Shown here: positions 1 through 8,260 of the stretch, piece by piece
How the letters are laid out: every line of letters begins with the position of its first letter
Numbering within the stretch: position 1 is the first letter of the stretch
Assembly: GCA_040219935.1 (NCBI GenBank)
Contig: JAVJUA010000080.1
Coordinates: 1 to 64,000, forward strand
Direction of reading: 5' to 3'
Origin: UBA7803 sp040219935
GTDB lineage: Bacteria; Pseudomonadota; Gammaproteobacteria; Pseudomonadales; Azotimanducaceae
Length of the DNA stretch: 64,000 nucleotides
The notes under the pieces: model-generated
What the model was told of the DNA's origin: nothing
The model's input: only the letters and a program-made list of their open reading frames with translations
Databases searched by the model: none
Made by a program: the position numbers and the translations under genes

Positions 1-614
1 CGCATCGCCGTGGCCGGCGGCGGCGCTTCGTCTTCCGTCGGGTCGTCGGCGGCCCCTTGCTCCGCGCCGCCAGGCCCGCCGGGGCGGGCATGGCGGCGCT
101 GCGGGCGCAGCGCGCCGGCTTCGACAGCGCGCAGCAGCGTCGTGCCCGAGGCCACCAGCACCGGCAGCAGCAGGGCGATGGCGAGCAGCAGCGGCAATCG
201 CGCCGGGTGCGACGAGGCGAAGGCGTCCGTGTCGAGCGCGATGCGGGCGACGCCGATGACGTTGCCGTCGACGGTGACGGGCGCGTCGAACTGGGGTTGC
301 GGCAGCGTGCCGGTGGTGGCGAGCAGGCGCTCGGCGCCGTCGTAGCTGGCGGCGCCGGCCACCTCCGGCAGCTCGGCCAGGCGGTTGCCGATCACGCTCA
401 GATGCATGCGGTCTTCGCGGATCAGCGCCTCGACGGTGAGCTCGGCCATGGCGTTGGCCATGGCGGTGCCGAAGTGATCGAGCTGTTGCGGCTGGCGGTC
501 GGTTGCGATCAGCACCAGCACGCCGAGCAGCAGTCCGGCCAGCGCCGTCGCCGCCGCTGCAGCCAGGGCCGCCCGGTCGGGTTTGACGAGGTCGGACCAA
601 GAGGCTAGCTTCAC
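1..614 (-). CDS. YtjB/Smp (AhpA)-like inner-membrane protein, 3' end cut by window edge
   Basis: The minus strand is open from a GTG at 614 to the left edge, about 204 codons. The translation begins MKLASWSDLVKPDRAAL. It has a first membrane segment at about residues 18-40, a periplasmic stretch of about 110 residues, and a second membrane segment at about 150-172, followed by an Arg/Pro/Glu-rich cytoplasmic tail. This topology, and the divergent position 26 bp from serB, match the YtjB/Smp (AhpA) family, which sits beside serB in E. coli and Pseudomonas. The molecular role of the family is poorly known. Identification rests on topology and synteny more than on motifs. An AAAGG lies just before the GTG. 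Confidence 0.65.
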   Translation of the reverse strand, partial: MKLASWSDLVKPDRAALAAAAATALAGLLLGVLVLIATDRQPQQLDHFGTAMANAMAELTVEALIREDRMHLSVIGNRLAELPEVAGAASYDGAERLLATTGTLPQPQFDAPVTVDGNVIGVARIALDTDAFASSHPARLPLLLAIALLLPVLVASGTTLLRAVEAGALRPQRRHARPGGPGGAEQGAADDPTEDEAPPPATAM

Positions 615-649
615 GGCGCCTTTATGCAATTCGAGATGAGGTGGTGGTC

Positions 650-1879
650 TTGGCTGGCGAGATCGTTCTGGTCAACGTGTCCGGAGAGGATCAGCCTGGC
701 TTGATGGCCATGTTGACATCCACGCTGGCGCATTATCAAGTGCGGGTGCTGGACGTGGGCCAGGCAGTGATCCACGACGAGCTCAATGCCGGGCTGCTGG
801 TGCAGATCGTCGACGGCGCTGATACCGCCGGCGTCATCAAGGACCTGCAGTTCAAGACCCGCGAGCTCGGCATCACCGTGCGCTTCACACCGATCTCCGA
901 AGCCGAGTACCACGACTGGGTGGCGAGCCAGGGCAAGCCGCGCTGGATCGTTACGCTGCTGGCCGCAGGCTTCAGCGGCGAGCAGATGGCGGCCGTGACC
1001 GGCATCGTCCACGGCTACGGACTGAACATCGATTCCATCCGCCGCCTGTCGGGCCGCATTCCGCTGCATCGCCACGGCGGCCACGCCCGCACCAGCATCG
1101 AGATCAGCCTGCGCGGCACTCTGGCCGACCCGGTGGGCCTGAAGGCCGACCTGATGGCTGCAGCGGACCGCCTCGCCTTCGACTTCAGCGTTCAGGAAGA
1201 CACCGTGTACCGGCGCAATCGCCGGCTGGCCGCGTTCGACATGGATTCCACCCTCATCGATGCCGAGATCATCGACGAGCTGGCCAAGCTGCACGGGGTC
1301 GGCGACCGGGTGTCGGCGATCACCGAGCGCGCCATGCGCGGCGAGCTGCCGTTTCGGGAGAGCTTCCGACAGCGGGCGGCGCTGCTGAAGGGGCTGCCCG
1401 AGTCGGCACTGAAACAGGTAGCCGAACGGGCGGAGCTGAATGAAGGCGCTCACCGCCTGATCCGGGCGCTGAAGCTGTTCGGCTACAAGACGGCGATTCT
1501 GTCCGGCGGCTTTCAGTACGTGGGTGACCACCTGCAGCGGGAGCTGGGCATCGACTACGTGTTCGCCAACCGTCTCGTCATCCGCGACGGGGTGATGACC
1601 GGCGAGGTGGATGGCGGCATCGTCGACGCGGAACGCAAGGCCGAGCTGCTGCTCGAGATCGCGCGCCGGGAGGGGATATCGCGCCAGCAGACCATCGCCA
1701 TCGGCGACGGCGCCAACGACCTGCCGATGCTGAGCGCGGCCGGCCTCGGCATCGCCTATCACGCCAAGCCGCTGGTGCGGGAGAGCGCCAGCCACGCCAT
1801 CTCGAACTTCGGCCTGGACAGCGTGCTGTACCTGCTTGGCTTCAGCGACCGCGACATCGAGACCGCGCTGGCCGACTGA
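650..1879 (+). CDS. serB: phosphoserine phosphatase SerB
   Basis: Catalyses the last step of serine synthesis, O-phosphoserine to serine. It is the long form, with two ACT-like domains (about residues 1-180) before a HAD phosphatase domain. HAD motif I is FDMDSTLID, motif II ILSGGF, and motif IV GDGANDLPML; the first Asp of motif I is the nucleophile. GTG codons at 641 and 644 are in frame. I chose TTG at 650 because GAGG (638-641) is then well spaced and the N-terminus MAGEIVLVNVSG resembles Pseudomonas SerB. This gives 409 aa, the usual size for the two-ACT form. It is divergent from the YtjB-like gene and ends 11 bp before the convergent fimX-like gene. Confidence 0.95.
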   Translation: MAGEIVLVNVSGEDQPGLMAMLTSTLAHYQVRVLDVGQAVIHDELNAGLLVQIVDGADTAGVIKDLQFKTRELGITVRFTPISEAEYHDWVASQGKPRWIVTLLAAGFSGEQMAAVTGIVHGYGLNIDSIRRLSGRIPLHRHGGHARTSIEISLRGTLADPVGLKADLMAAADRLAFDFSVQEDTVYRRNRRLAAFDMDSTLIDAEIIDELAKLHGVGDRVSAITERAMRGELPFRESFRQRAALLKGLPESALKQVAERAELNEGAHRLIRALKLFGYKTAILSGGFQYVGDHLQRELGIDYVFANRLVIRDGVMTGEVDGGIVDAERKAELLLEIARREGISRQQTIAIGDGANDLPMLSAAGLGIAYHAKPLVRESASHAISNFGLDSVLYLLGFSDRDIETALAD

Positions 1880-1890
1880 GTCGGCCCGGG

Positions 1891-4035
1891 TCAGTCGTCG
1901 GTGCTGAAGTCGAAGTTCATTTCGGTGGAAGGCTCCTGCAGGTAGTGGCCCTGGATGTAGTTGGCCCCTGCCTGCCACAGCGCCGACAGCACCCCGGCGC
2001 TCTCCACCATGGGAATGATGGTCAGCTTGCCGCTGCTCTGCAGTGCGCGGATCATGCCGGTCAGCTCGTCCTTGCGGCCCGAGTCTTCCACCATCTGCTC
2101 GACGTGTGAGCCGTCGAGCTTCACGAAGTCGACCGGGATGTGGCCGAGGATCTCCATGGCGTTGTCCGCCAGCCCGAACCGGGACAGCGACGTGCGGCAG
2201 TGCATGGCCTTCAGGCCCTCGACGAACGCCCGGGTCTGACGCACCAGGTCGGAGGCGTCGCGCTCGGTGATCTGGAAGATCACGGCATCGCTGGGCAGCC
2301 GGGCTGCCTTGATGGCGACGCCCAGCCACTGCAGGAACTCCGGGTCCGCGACGCTGTTGGCGGTGAGGTTGATGGTCAGCCGCGTGCTGTGCCCCTTGGA
2401 GCGATGGGCCGACAGCATCTTGATCGACTGCAGGATCACCCAGCGGTCGATCTTGGCGGCGACGCCGTGCTCGATGGCCGTGCGCAGGAACTCGTTCGGC
2501 GCGATGTGGCCGCCGTCGCGGTCGAGCATCCGCAGAAACACCTCGTAGTGCTCGTCGGAATCGCCGCGCAGGCTGATGATCGGCTGAAACAGCAGCAGGA
2601 AGCGCTGATTGTCGATGGCATCGTTGATCTGCGCCAGAATCTTCGCCGCTTCGCTGTCCGGCTCCTCCCGCGCCACCTCCTTGGTGAGCACGTCGACGCG
2701 GTTGCCGCCGTTGCTCTCGGCGCGGATGACGGTGGCAAACGCCGTGTTCAGCGCCATCTCCACGGCAGCGGCGCCGCCGAACTCGTGATCGGCGTCGATC
2801 TCGGCGCCGCCGATGCTGACGCTGGCGTTCACGGTGCGGCCGTCGATCTCGAGCATGCAGCTCTCCACCGCCCGGCGTATGGCTTCGACACGCGTCAGCA
2901 CGTCGTTGCGCTCGGCATCCGTCATCGCGAAGGCGAATTGATGGGTCGACAGACGCACGCACGGCCGGTCGCCCAGGGACTGCTGGATCAGCGCCATGAC
3001 TTCGGTGCCGATGGTCTCCGCCCCGCGCAGGCCCGCGTTTTCCTGCAGCCGGCCGAAGCCGTCGATCTGAGCCACCAGAATCACCCGATGGCTGTGCACG
3101 GTGGCAAGGAGGTCGTGGGTGCTGGTCAGGAACGCAGTCGCGCCCATGACCGGTTGCTGGCCGTTGGCCGCTGCGCCGTTGGCTGTGCCATTGGCGTGGC
3201 CATTGGCATGGCCATTGGCGGCGCCGTTGCCGTCGTGCTGCTCGGCGGCGGCAGCGACGGAACCTTCGTCGCGGGCGGCGCCGGTGCGCAGGGTCACCTG
3301 CAGGCAGGGCTCGCCCTCGTACTCGGCGGGCGCCAGGGTCATGGTCCCGGTGACTTCGTGGCCGTCCGTGGCGCGGCCGGTGAAGTCGAGGGTGCGATCA
3401 TCGCCGTCGTGGCGGAACCGCTTCAGCGCCTGCTTCAGCGCCTCGGCACTGGCGTCGCTCATCAGATCCATGAGCGGCAGCCCCAGCAACTCGTCGACGT
3501 CGCGGAACCCGAACAGCTCCAGGTATCCGGGGTTGGCGAAGATGTGCATGCCCTCGTGCACGTAGGCGATGGCGGCCTCGGAGCTGCTCAGCAGCAGCTG
3601 GCAGCGTTGCTCGGCCTCGCGCAGCGCGCGGGTGAGCTCGACGAAGCGCTGTCCCTGGCACACGTGGGCGAGCTCGCGCTTGAACACCAGCACGAGCTGC
3701 TCGGTGTCCTGCCGCGCCACCACGTCGGCGGCGCCCAGGCGCAACCCTTCGGCCGGCGTCAGGGCGCCGTCCTGTGGGCTCACCAGAATGATGGGCACGT
3801 GAGGCGCCTTCAGACGCAGCTGCGGCAGGCGCTGCTCCAAGTGGGGCAGCGCCGCGTTGCAGAGCATGAGATCGGCCGTGAGAACGTCGTCCGTGGCCCG
3901 ATCCAGGTCGGTCAGCCGCATGCGCGTGGCAATCCCGGCATCGCGAAGCAGGGAGTCGAATTCCTGGGCAGCGTTCTCGGACGACTCGGCGATCAGCAGG
4001 CGCACTGACGCATGTTGGGAGTGCTCGGTGGCCAT
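1891..4035 (-). CDS. fimX: FimX-like degenerate REC-PAS-GGDEF-EAL protein, probable c-di-GMP receptor
   Basis: 714 aa. Order: N-terminal receiver-like domain (about 1-125, no clear phospho-acceptor Asp), PAS (about 135-245), an Asn/Gly/Ala-rich linker, GGDEF-like domain (about 295-440) and EAL domain (about 465-710). The GGDEF signature is replaced by STHQF. EAL reads EVF, and the usual metal-binding DDFG is SRFG, so neither cyclase nor phosphodiesterase activity is expected. QGHYL near the end and KLDG are retained. In Pseudomonas and Xanthomonas, FimX is a catalytically dead c-di-GMP receptor that promotes type IV pilus assembly. Its location between serB and the PA4958-like gene matches fimX in P. 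aeruginosa. GAAGGAT precedes the ATG. No pil genes are in the window. Confidence 0.85.
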   Translation of the reverse strand: MATEHSQHASVRLLIAESSENAAQEFDSLLRDAGIATRMRLTDLDRATDDVLTADLMLCNAALPHLEQRLPQLRLKAPHVPIILVSPQDGALTPAEGLRLGAADVVARQDTEQLVLVFKRELAHVCQGQRFVELTRALREAEQRCQLLLSSSEAAIAYVHEGMHIFANPGYLELFGFRDVDELLGLPLMDLMSDASAEALKQALKRFRHDGDDRTLDFTGRATDGHEVTGTMTLAPAEYEGEPCLQVTLRTGAARDEGSVAAAAEQHDGNGAANGHANGHANGTANGAAANGQQPVMGATAFLTSTHDLLATVHSHRVILVAQIDGFGRLQENAGLRGAETIGTEVMALIQQSLGDRPCVRLSTHQFAFAMTDAERNDVLTRVEAIRRAVESCMLEIDGRTVNASVSIGGAEIDADHEFGGAAAVEMALNTAFATVIRAESNGGNRVDVLTKEVAREEPDSEAAKILAQINDAIDNQRFLLLFQPIISLRGDSDEHYEVFLRMLDRDGGHIAPNEFLRTAIEHGVAAKIDRWVILQSIKMLSAHRSKGHSTRLTINLTANSVADPEFLQWLGVAIKAARLPSDAVIFQITERDASDLVRQTRAFVEGLKAMHCRTSLSRFGLADNAMEILGHIPVDFVKLDGSHVEQMVEDSGRKDELTGMIRALQSSGKLTIIPMVESAGVLSALWQAGANYIQGHYLQEPSTEMNFDFSTDD
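3187..3222. repeat. 12-bp tandem repeat in the fimX linker
   Basis: Three adjacent 12-bp units of the form gccattggcNNN (3187, 3199, 3211), with degenerate copies on both sides (about 3161-3231). On the coding strand they encode repeated Ala-Asn-Gly-His/Thr units that form the flexible linker between the PAS and GGDEF-like domains of the FimX-like protein. The unit length is a multiple of three, so copy-number changes would keep the frame. Confidence 0.7.
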
Positions 4036-4065
4036 ATCCTTCTCAAGACAGCGTATCCATACACC

Positions 4066-4089
4066 TGAGCACCAGATCCTGGGCGCTCA
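4066..4089 (-). terminator. hairpin between the PilZ-like gene and fimX
   Basis: On the minus strand TGAGCGCCCAG and CTGGTGCTCA pair around a GAT loop, with one bulged C. It lies in the 62-bp gap between the PilZ-like gene and the fimX-like gene, which are in the same direction. There is no U-run after it, so it may be an attenuating or RNA-stabilising hairpin and not a true intrinsic terminator. Confidence 0.3.
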
Positions 4090-4097
4090 GCCTCGTC

Positions 4098-5909
4098 TTA
4101 CAGATCGCCAATGTTCAGGTTGACCCGAGCGTTTTCCAAGTAACCAGACAGCATTCGGTAGGTGAACTGGTTCACACTTTCGGTTTTGAGCAGGCACTGC
4201 TGCAACTGTGCGGTACTGCGTATTCCCTGATTCTGCAGGTGCACCTTCTGCCCGGACTGGAACGGCTGGCGCGGCGTAATCAGGCTGGCGGGCTGGCCGA
4301 TGGGGGCCAGCTCGGGCAGCAGCAGGCCGCGTGCGTAGCTGGTGGACCCGCCCACCTTCTGCACCGCCCTGACCGCCACCGGGATCGCCCGCGGCGACAG
4401 CAGCTCGATGCCCATGGCGGTGCCTTCCGAGTTCTGGCGGATCCAGCGGATCACGGCGATGCACCAGCGGTTGTCGGCCTCCTCGCGCAGGCCGATGAGC
4501 TCACCGGTCTGCAGCATGGGCGGCAGCGGGTCGTTCCAGCGGATCTGGTAGCCGCCGGGGCTGGTGTCGATGGCGGTGGTGTCGAAGAGCTCGTGAGCGG
4601 ACTTGTCCGGCGCCGGCGCCGGCTTGCCGCGCTCCCGGCGGAGGATGCGCTCGGGATTCTGAATGTTCGGGTTCTCGGGGATTCGCGCGCCGAGGTCGAA
4701 GGCGTCGTCCCAGACGTCCTTCGCCGCCTGCGGCCGGTGCCGCTCGCGCTGCCGGGCGTCCAGCAGGAACGGATTCAGCTCGCCGCCCGTGATGGCGTCG
4801 GGATCGGCCATGGTTTCGCTGAACTCCACCCCGCCGGACAGGAAGAAGTGGACCGCACGCAGGCCGACGCACACCCTGATGCTGCCGGAGGTGCCGAGGC
4901 GCCGGTGCGACCTGGGCCGCATCACGCCCCAGGCCTCGGCCAGGTGGGAGATCTGCACCTCGCTGGCGGCATCGGGAACGTTGATCTCGCAGGGCAGCTC
5001 GCGCAGGTACGACTCGAGCTGGTAGACCAGGACCTCGGTGCGGATGCCGCGGGGGGCGACCGCGTCGCGCATCAGCCGTTTGTACACCGGCCCCTGATCG
5101 GACTCGAGGTCGACGGCGAACAGGGCCGAGGTGGCGTCGGGCTCGAGGGTGACCAGCTTCGACCACTCCTCCAGGCAGTTGAACACCTCGGCTAGCTGCC
5201 GGTGCCGCATCTGGTTCGGCTTGCTGCAGGCGAGCAGCAGCGAGCGCAGGTAGGCGCTGGTCGGTGTGGTCATGGGCGCCGTGTGGTTCTCCGCATCCTC
5301 CAGCGCCGTATCCGCCTCGCCGAGGCGCTCGGCGAGCAGGTAGAGCTGGTTCAGCTCCAGCCACAGACGCTCCGCCGGCTCGACGTAGAACTGCAGCGTG
5401 CGCAGCAGCGTCCGCGACAGATCGGACAGCGCCCGGTGGATGGCCAGCGGCAGTAGCTGCCGGTCGCCCTGGCCGCCCTTCTCGCGCTGCTCGAGGGCGG
5501 CAAGAATCACGGCTTTGTAGCCGGAGCAGAGGTTGGTCTGCAGACGCTGGGCCAGCCGGGCGATGGCGTCGCCCTGGGTGGCCGACGTGCCCGCGTTGCG
5601 GTCGAGACGCGCGCACAGATAGTGGAGGATCGGCCGGATCTGCTCGAGCAGGGCCATGCGCTGCTCCGGGCTCACAGTCAGCCGCGCGATTTCCCAGGTC
5701 GCCTGACGTACCTGAGCGGCGGCATCTGCGGTGTTCGCCATGGGCAGGCTGGTGACCCAATCGCCGAGCGCGGTGGCCGAGGTGTCGCAGAACGACAGAC
5801 GCTCGAGCTCGGCAAGCGGCGCGGTCAGGCGGGTTTCCGGTACGGCGGTGGTCGAGGAAGAGTTCACGGCGTGCATGATATACGCAACGGGCCGGATCGG
5901 CGGTATCAT
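4098..5909 (-). CDS. PA4958-like protein with C-terminal PilZ-type domain
   Basis: Up to 603 aa. The N-terminal two thirds (to about residue 390) is alpha-helical with no motif I recognise. The last ~170 residues look like a PilZ domain, with DTSPGG fitting the D/N-x-S-x-x-G part of the c-di-GMP-binding motif; I could not place the upstream RxxxR confidently. The gene occupies the position of PA4958, directly upstream of fimX, so a role with FimX in c-di-GMP-controlled motility or surface behaviour is inferred. An ATG at 5909 has AAAAGG upstream; a second in-frame ATG at 5876 would give 592 aa. No transmembrane segment is evident. Confidence 0.6.
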   Translation of the reverse strand: MIPPIRPVAYIMHAVNSSSTTAVPETRLTAPLAELERLSFCDTSATALGDWVTSLPMANTADAAAQVRQATWEIARLTVSPEQRMALLEQIRPILHYLCARLDRNAGTSATQGDAIARLAQRLQTNLCSGYKAVILAALEQREKGGQGDRQLLPLAIHRALSDLSRTLLRTLQFYVEPAERLWLELNQLYLLAERLGEADTALEDAENHTAPMTTPTSAYLRSLLLACSKPNQMRHRQLAEVFNCLEEWSKLVTLEPDATSALFAVDLESDQGPVYKRLMRDAVAPRGIRTEVLVYQLESYLRELPCEINVPDAASEVQISHLAEAWGVMRPRSHRRLGTSGSIRVCVGLRAVHFFLSGGVEFSETMADPDAITGGELNPFLLDARQRERHRPQAAKDVWDDAFDLGARIPENPNIQNPERILRRERGKPAPAPDKSAHELFDTTAIDTSPGGYQIRWNDPLPPMLQTGELIGLREEADNRWCIAVIRWIRQNSEGTAMGIELLSPRAIPVAVRAVQKVGGSTSYARGLLLPELAPIGQPASLITPRQPFQSGQKVHLQNQGIRSTAQLQQCLLKTESVNQFTYRMLSGYLENARVNLNIGDL

Positions 5910-5910
5910 G
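5874..5910. promoter_or_regulatory. inverted repeat CATGATA/TATCATG in the PilZ-like/efp divergent region
   Basis: Seven-base perfect inverted repeat, CATGATA at 5874-5880 and TATCATG at 5904-5910, separated by 23 bp, between the divergent PilZ-like gene and efp. TATCAT (5904-5909) could be a -10 element for efp. Each arm also holds one of the two candidate start codons of the PilZ-like gene. No good -35 is visible. It may be an operator or coincidence. Confidence 0.25.
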
Positions 5911-5942
5911 CGCGCCTTTTCGATTCAGGCGGGACGATTGTC

Positions 5943-6515
5943 ATGGCCACCTACACCACCAACGAGTTCAAATCCGGGCTGAAGGTGCTGCTCGAAGGCG
6001 AGCCTTGCGCCATCCTCGAGAACGAGTTCGTGAAGCCGGGCAAGGGCCAGGCCTTCAACCGGGTGAAGTTCCGCAACCTGATCTCCGGACGGGTCTGGGA
6101 GCGCACCTTCAAGTCGGGTGAGGCGCTGCCCGGCGCCGATGTCATGGATCTGGACATGCAGTATCTCTACACCGACGGCGACTTCTGGCATTTCATGAAG
6201 ACCGACGGCAGCTATGAGCAGCTGGTGGCCCCGGCGTCCGCGGTGGCGGAAGCCCTGCAGTGGCTGAAGGAGGAGGAGACCTATCAGGTCACCCTCTGGA
6301 ACGACGAGCCCATCTCGGTGACGCCGCCCAACTTCCTCGAGCTCGAGGTGACCGAGACCGACCCTGGCCTGCGAGGCGACACCGCCCAGGGCGGCACCAA
6401 GCCGGCGACGCTGTCCACGGGGGCCGTGGTCAAGGTGCCGCTGTTCATCGAGGTGGGCGACGTGCTGCGGGTCGACACCCGCAATGCCATGTACGTCAGC
6501 CGGGCGCGGGGCTGA
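5943..6515 (+). CDS. efp: translation elongation factor P
   Basis: 190 aa, full length. EF-P binds between the P and E sites and rescues ribosomes stalled at polyproline. The N-terminal KOW-like domain carries KPGKGQAF, in which Lys34 is the residue beta-lysylated in E. coli-type EF-P. The C-terminal S1-like domain ends with DTRNAMYVSRA. The Lys-type loop (not the Arg type rhamnosylated by EarP) agrees with epmA immediately downstream. ATG at 5943 gives the standard MATYTTNEFKSG N-terminus. Confidence 0.97.
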   Translation: MATYTTNEFKSGLKVLLEGEPCAILENEFVKPGKGQAFNRVKFRNLISGRVWERTFKSGEALPGADVMDLDMQYLYTDGDFWHFMKTDGSYEQLVAPASAVAEALQWLKEEETYQVTLWNDEPISVTPPNFLELEVTETDPGLRGDTAQGGTKPATLSTGAVVKVPLFIEVGDVLRVDTRNAMYVSRARG

Positions 6516-6534
6516 CCGTCCGCGACGCGACGCC

Positions 6535-7419
6535 ATGAACGATGCCCGCGGCGCCGACTGGGCGCCGAGCTGCAGCCTTGCCGCGCTCGAGGCGCGCGGG
6601 CGCATCCTGCGACAGGTTCGCGACTTCTTCCATGACCGTGGCGTGCTCGAGGTGCAGACCGGCGTGCTCGGCGCCGCCACGGTCACCGAACCGGCGGTGG
6701 AGTCCGTCGCCGTGCCGGGGCTCGGCTACCTGCAGACCTCGCCGGAATACCAGATGAAGCGGCTGCTGGCCGCCGGCGCACCGTCGATTTTCCAGATCGG
6801 CCCGGTGTTCCGGGCCGGCGAGGCGGGCCGCCGCCACAACCCCGAGTTCGTGATGCTGGAGTGGTACCGGCTCGGGTTCGATCACGAGGCGCTGATGGCG
6901 GAGGTGGCGGCGCTGGTGGACGTGGTGCTTGGTCCGGCGCCCTGCCGCACGCTGCGCTACGCCGACGTGGTCGCCCGGGCACGGGTGGACGTGCCCGACG
7001 GCCTTGATCCCCGCGAAGCGGAAGACCTGCGCTTCGCCAACGGTCTCGACACCTTGGGGGAGGGCCGCTGGTTCGTGACCGATTACCCGGCCGATCAGGC
7101 GGCGCTGGCCAGGCTGACGGCGCAGGACGCGTCGGTGGCCGCCCGCTTCGAGCTGGTGGTGGACGGCCTGGAGCTGGCCAACGGCTACTGGGAGTTGGGT
7201 GACGCGGAGGCCCTGGCGGCCCGCTTCGAGGCCGACCGCGCGGCTCGTGCCCGGCGCGGTCATACGCTGCCGGCGGTTGACCAGCGCCTGCTGGCCGCCA
7301 TGCGCGCCGGCCTGCCGGCCTGCGCCGGCGTTGCACTGGGCTTCGACCGGCTGCTGATGCTGGCGCTGGGCGCCCGGTCTCTGGCCGAGGTGATGGCGTT
7401 TCCCATCGACCGGGCCTGA
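6535..7419 (+). CDS. epmA: EF-P--(R)-beta-lysine ligase EpmA
   Basis: 294 aa class II lysyl-tRNA-synthetase-like catalytic core without an anticodon-binding domain (also called GenX, PoxA or YjeA). It attaches (R)-beta-lysine to Lys34 of EF-P. Class II motif 2 is visible as FRAGEAGRRHNPEFVMLEWY, and motif 3 as GVALGFDRLLML near the end. It starts 19 bp after efp, so the substrate and its modifying enzyme are probably cotranscribed. The aminomutase EpmB, often nearby, is not in the window. An in-frame upstream ATG at 6484 would overlap efp and is less likely. Confidence 0.93.
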   Translation: MNDARGADWAPSCSLAALEARGRILRQVRDFFHDRGVLEVQTGVLGAATVTEPAVESVAVPGLGYLQTSPEYQMKRLLAAGAPSIFQIGPVFRAGEAGRRHNPEFVMLEWYRLGFDHEALMAEVAALVDVVLGPAPCRTLRYADVVARARVDVPDGLDPREAEDLRFANGLDTLGEGRWFVTDYPADQAALARLTAQDASVAARFELVVDGLELANGYWELGDAEALAARFEADRAARARRGHTLPAVDQRLLAAMRAGLPACAGVALGFDRLLMLALGARSLAEVMAFPIDRA

Positions 7420-7432
7420 CCGCGCCGCGCCG

Positions 7433-8260
7433 TCACGACAGCAGCGTGCCCAGCCGCTGCCCCATGCGCACCCGGCTGCCGGCCCGCACCGACTCGTCGA
7501 GACCTACGCGTCCCGGCTCGCAGCAGACGATCACGGTGGAGCCCAGCAGGAAGCGGCCGATCTCGGCGCCGCGATCGAACGGCTGCTGCCAGGTGTCGTG
7601 ACGGATCGACCGATAGGGCGATGGCGGTCCGCCCCATACGGTCTCGATGCTGGCGACGATCAGCGCCCCCACCAGCACGACCGCCATCCGGCCGTGGTCG
7701 GTGTCGAACCAGCACACCAGCCGTTCGTTGCGGCAGAACAGGTCGCTGATCGCCGCCTCGGTGCGGGCGTTGACCGAGAACAGGGCACCGGGGATGGTCG
7801 TGGTGCGGCGCAGGGTGCCGGCCATGGGCAGGTGCACGCGATGGTAGTCCATGGGCGCGAGATAGACGGTGGCGAAGCTGCCGCCGTCGAACCCGGGCGC
7901 GCGCTCGCCCAGCAGCGATTCCAGCCGGTAGTAGGTGCCCTTGGCCTGCAGCAGCCGGTCGCCGTCGATAAGGCCGGCCTGGCTGACCATGCCGTCGGCG
8001 GGGCAGAGCAGCGCCGCGGGGTCCGGGTCCAGAGGCCGGGCGCCGGGAGCGAGGGCCCGGGTGAAGAAGTCGTTGAAGCTCCGGTAGTCGTCGGGATCGG
8101 TGCGCGCGGCCTCGGTCAGATCGACGCCGTAGTACCGCGCGAAGGCGCGAATCAGCCGCTTTCGCAGCCAGGCCTGCTGCGACCGGGCGGCGAGTCCGGT
8201 CAGGCGCGACAGCGCGTGCTGGGGCAGCAGCCGCTGCAGGATCACGAACGGGTCGGTCAT
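7433..8260 (-). CDS. psd: phosphatidylserine decarboxylase proenzyme
   Basis: 275 aa. Converts phosphatidylserine to phosphatidylethanolamine at the inner membrane. The LGST motif (in FLLGSTVIV) near the C-terminus is the self-cleavage site that creates the pyruvoyl prosthetic group. DYHRVHLPMAG is the conserved His motif. The ATG at 8260 overlaps the stop of the rhodanese gene (ATGA), so the two are translationally coupled, as at PA4957-PA4956. The stop is 13 bp from the convergent epmA stop. Confidence 0.95.
   Translation of the reverse strand: MTDPFVILQRLLPQHALSRLTGLAARSQQAWLRKRLIRAFARYYGVDLTEAARTDPDDYRSFNDFFTRALAPGARPLDPDPAALLCPADGMVSQAGLIDGDRLLQAKGTYYRLESLLGERAPGFDGGSFATVYLAPMDYHRVHLPMAGTLRRTTTIPGALFSVNARTEAAISDLFCRNERLVCWFDTDHGRMAVVLVGALIVASIETVWGGPPSPYRSIRHDTWQQPFDRGAEIGRFLLGSTVIVCCEPGRVGLDESVRAGSRVRMGQRLGTLLS

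Noticed and set aside
611..2962. 783-residue minus-strand open frame
   Set aside because: It is antisense to serB and in the wrong frame of fimX; Arg/His/Gln-rich composition and no domains. A G+C-rich shadow frame.
2140..4008. 622-residue plus-strand open frame opposite fimX
   Set aside because: Shadow of the fimX coding strand; the real protein has clear PAS, GGDEF-like and EAL domains.
1891..4035. Active phosphodiesterase or diguanylate cyclase
   Set aside because: EAL is EVF, DDFG is SRFG and GGDEF is STHQF, so catalysis is not expected.
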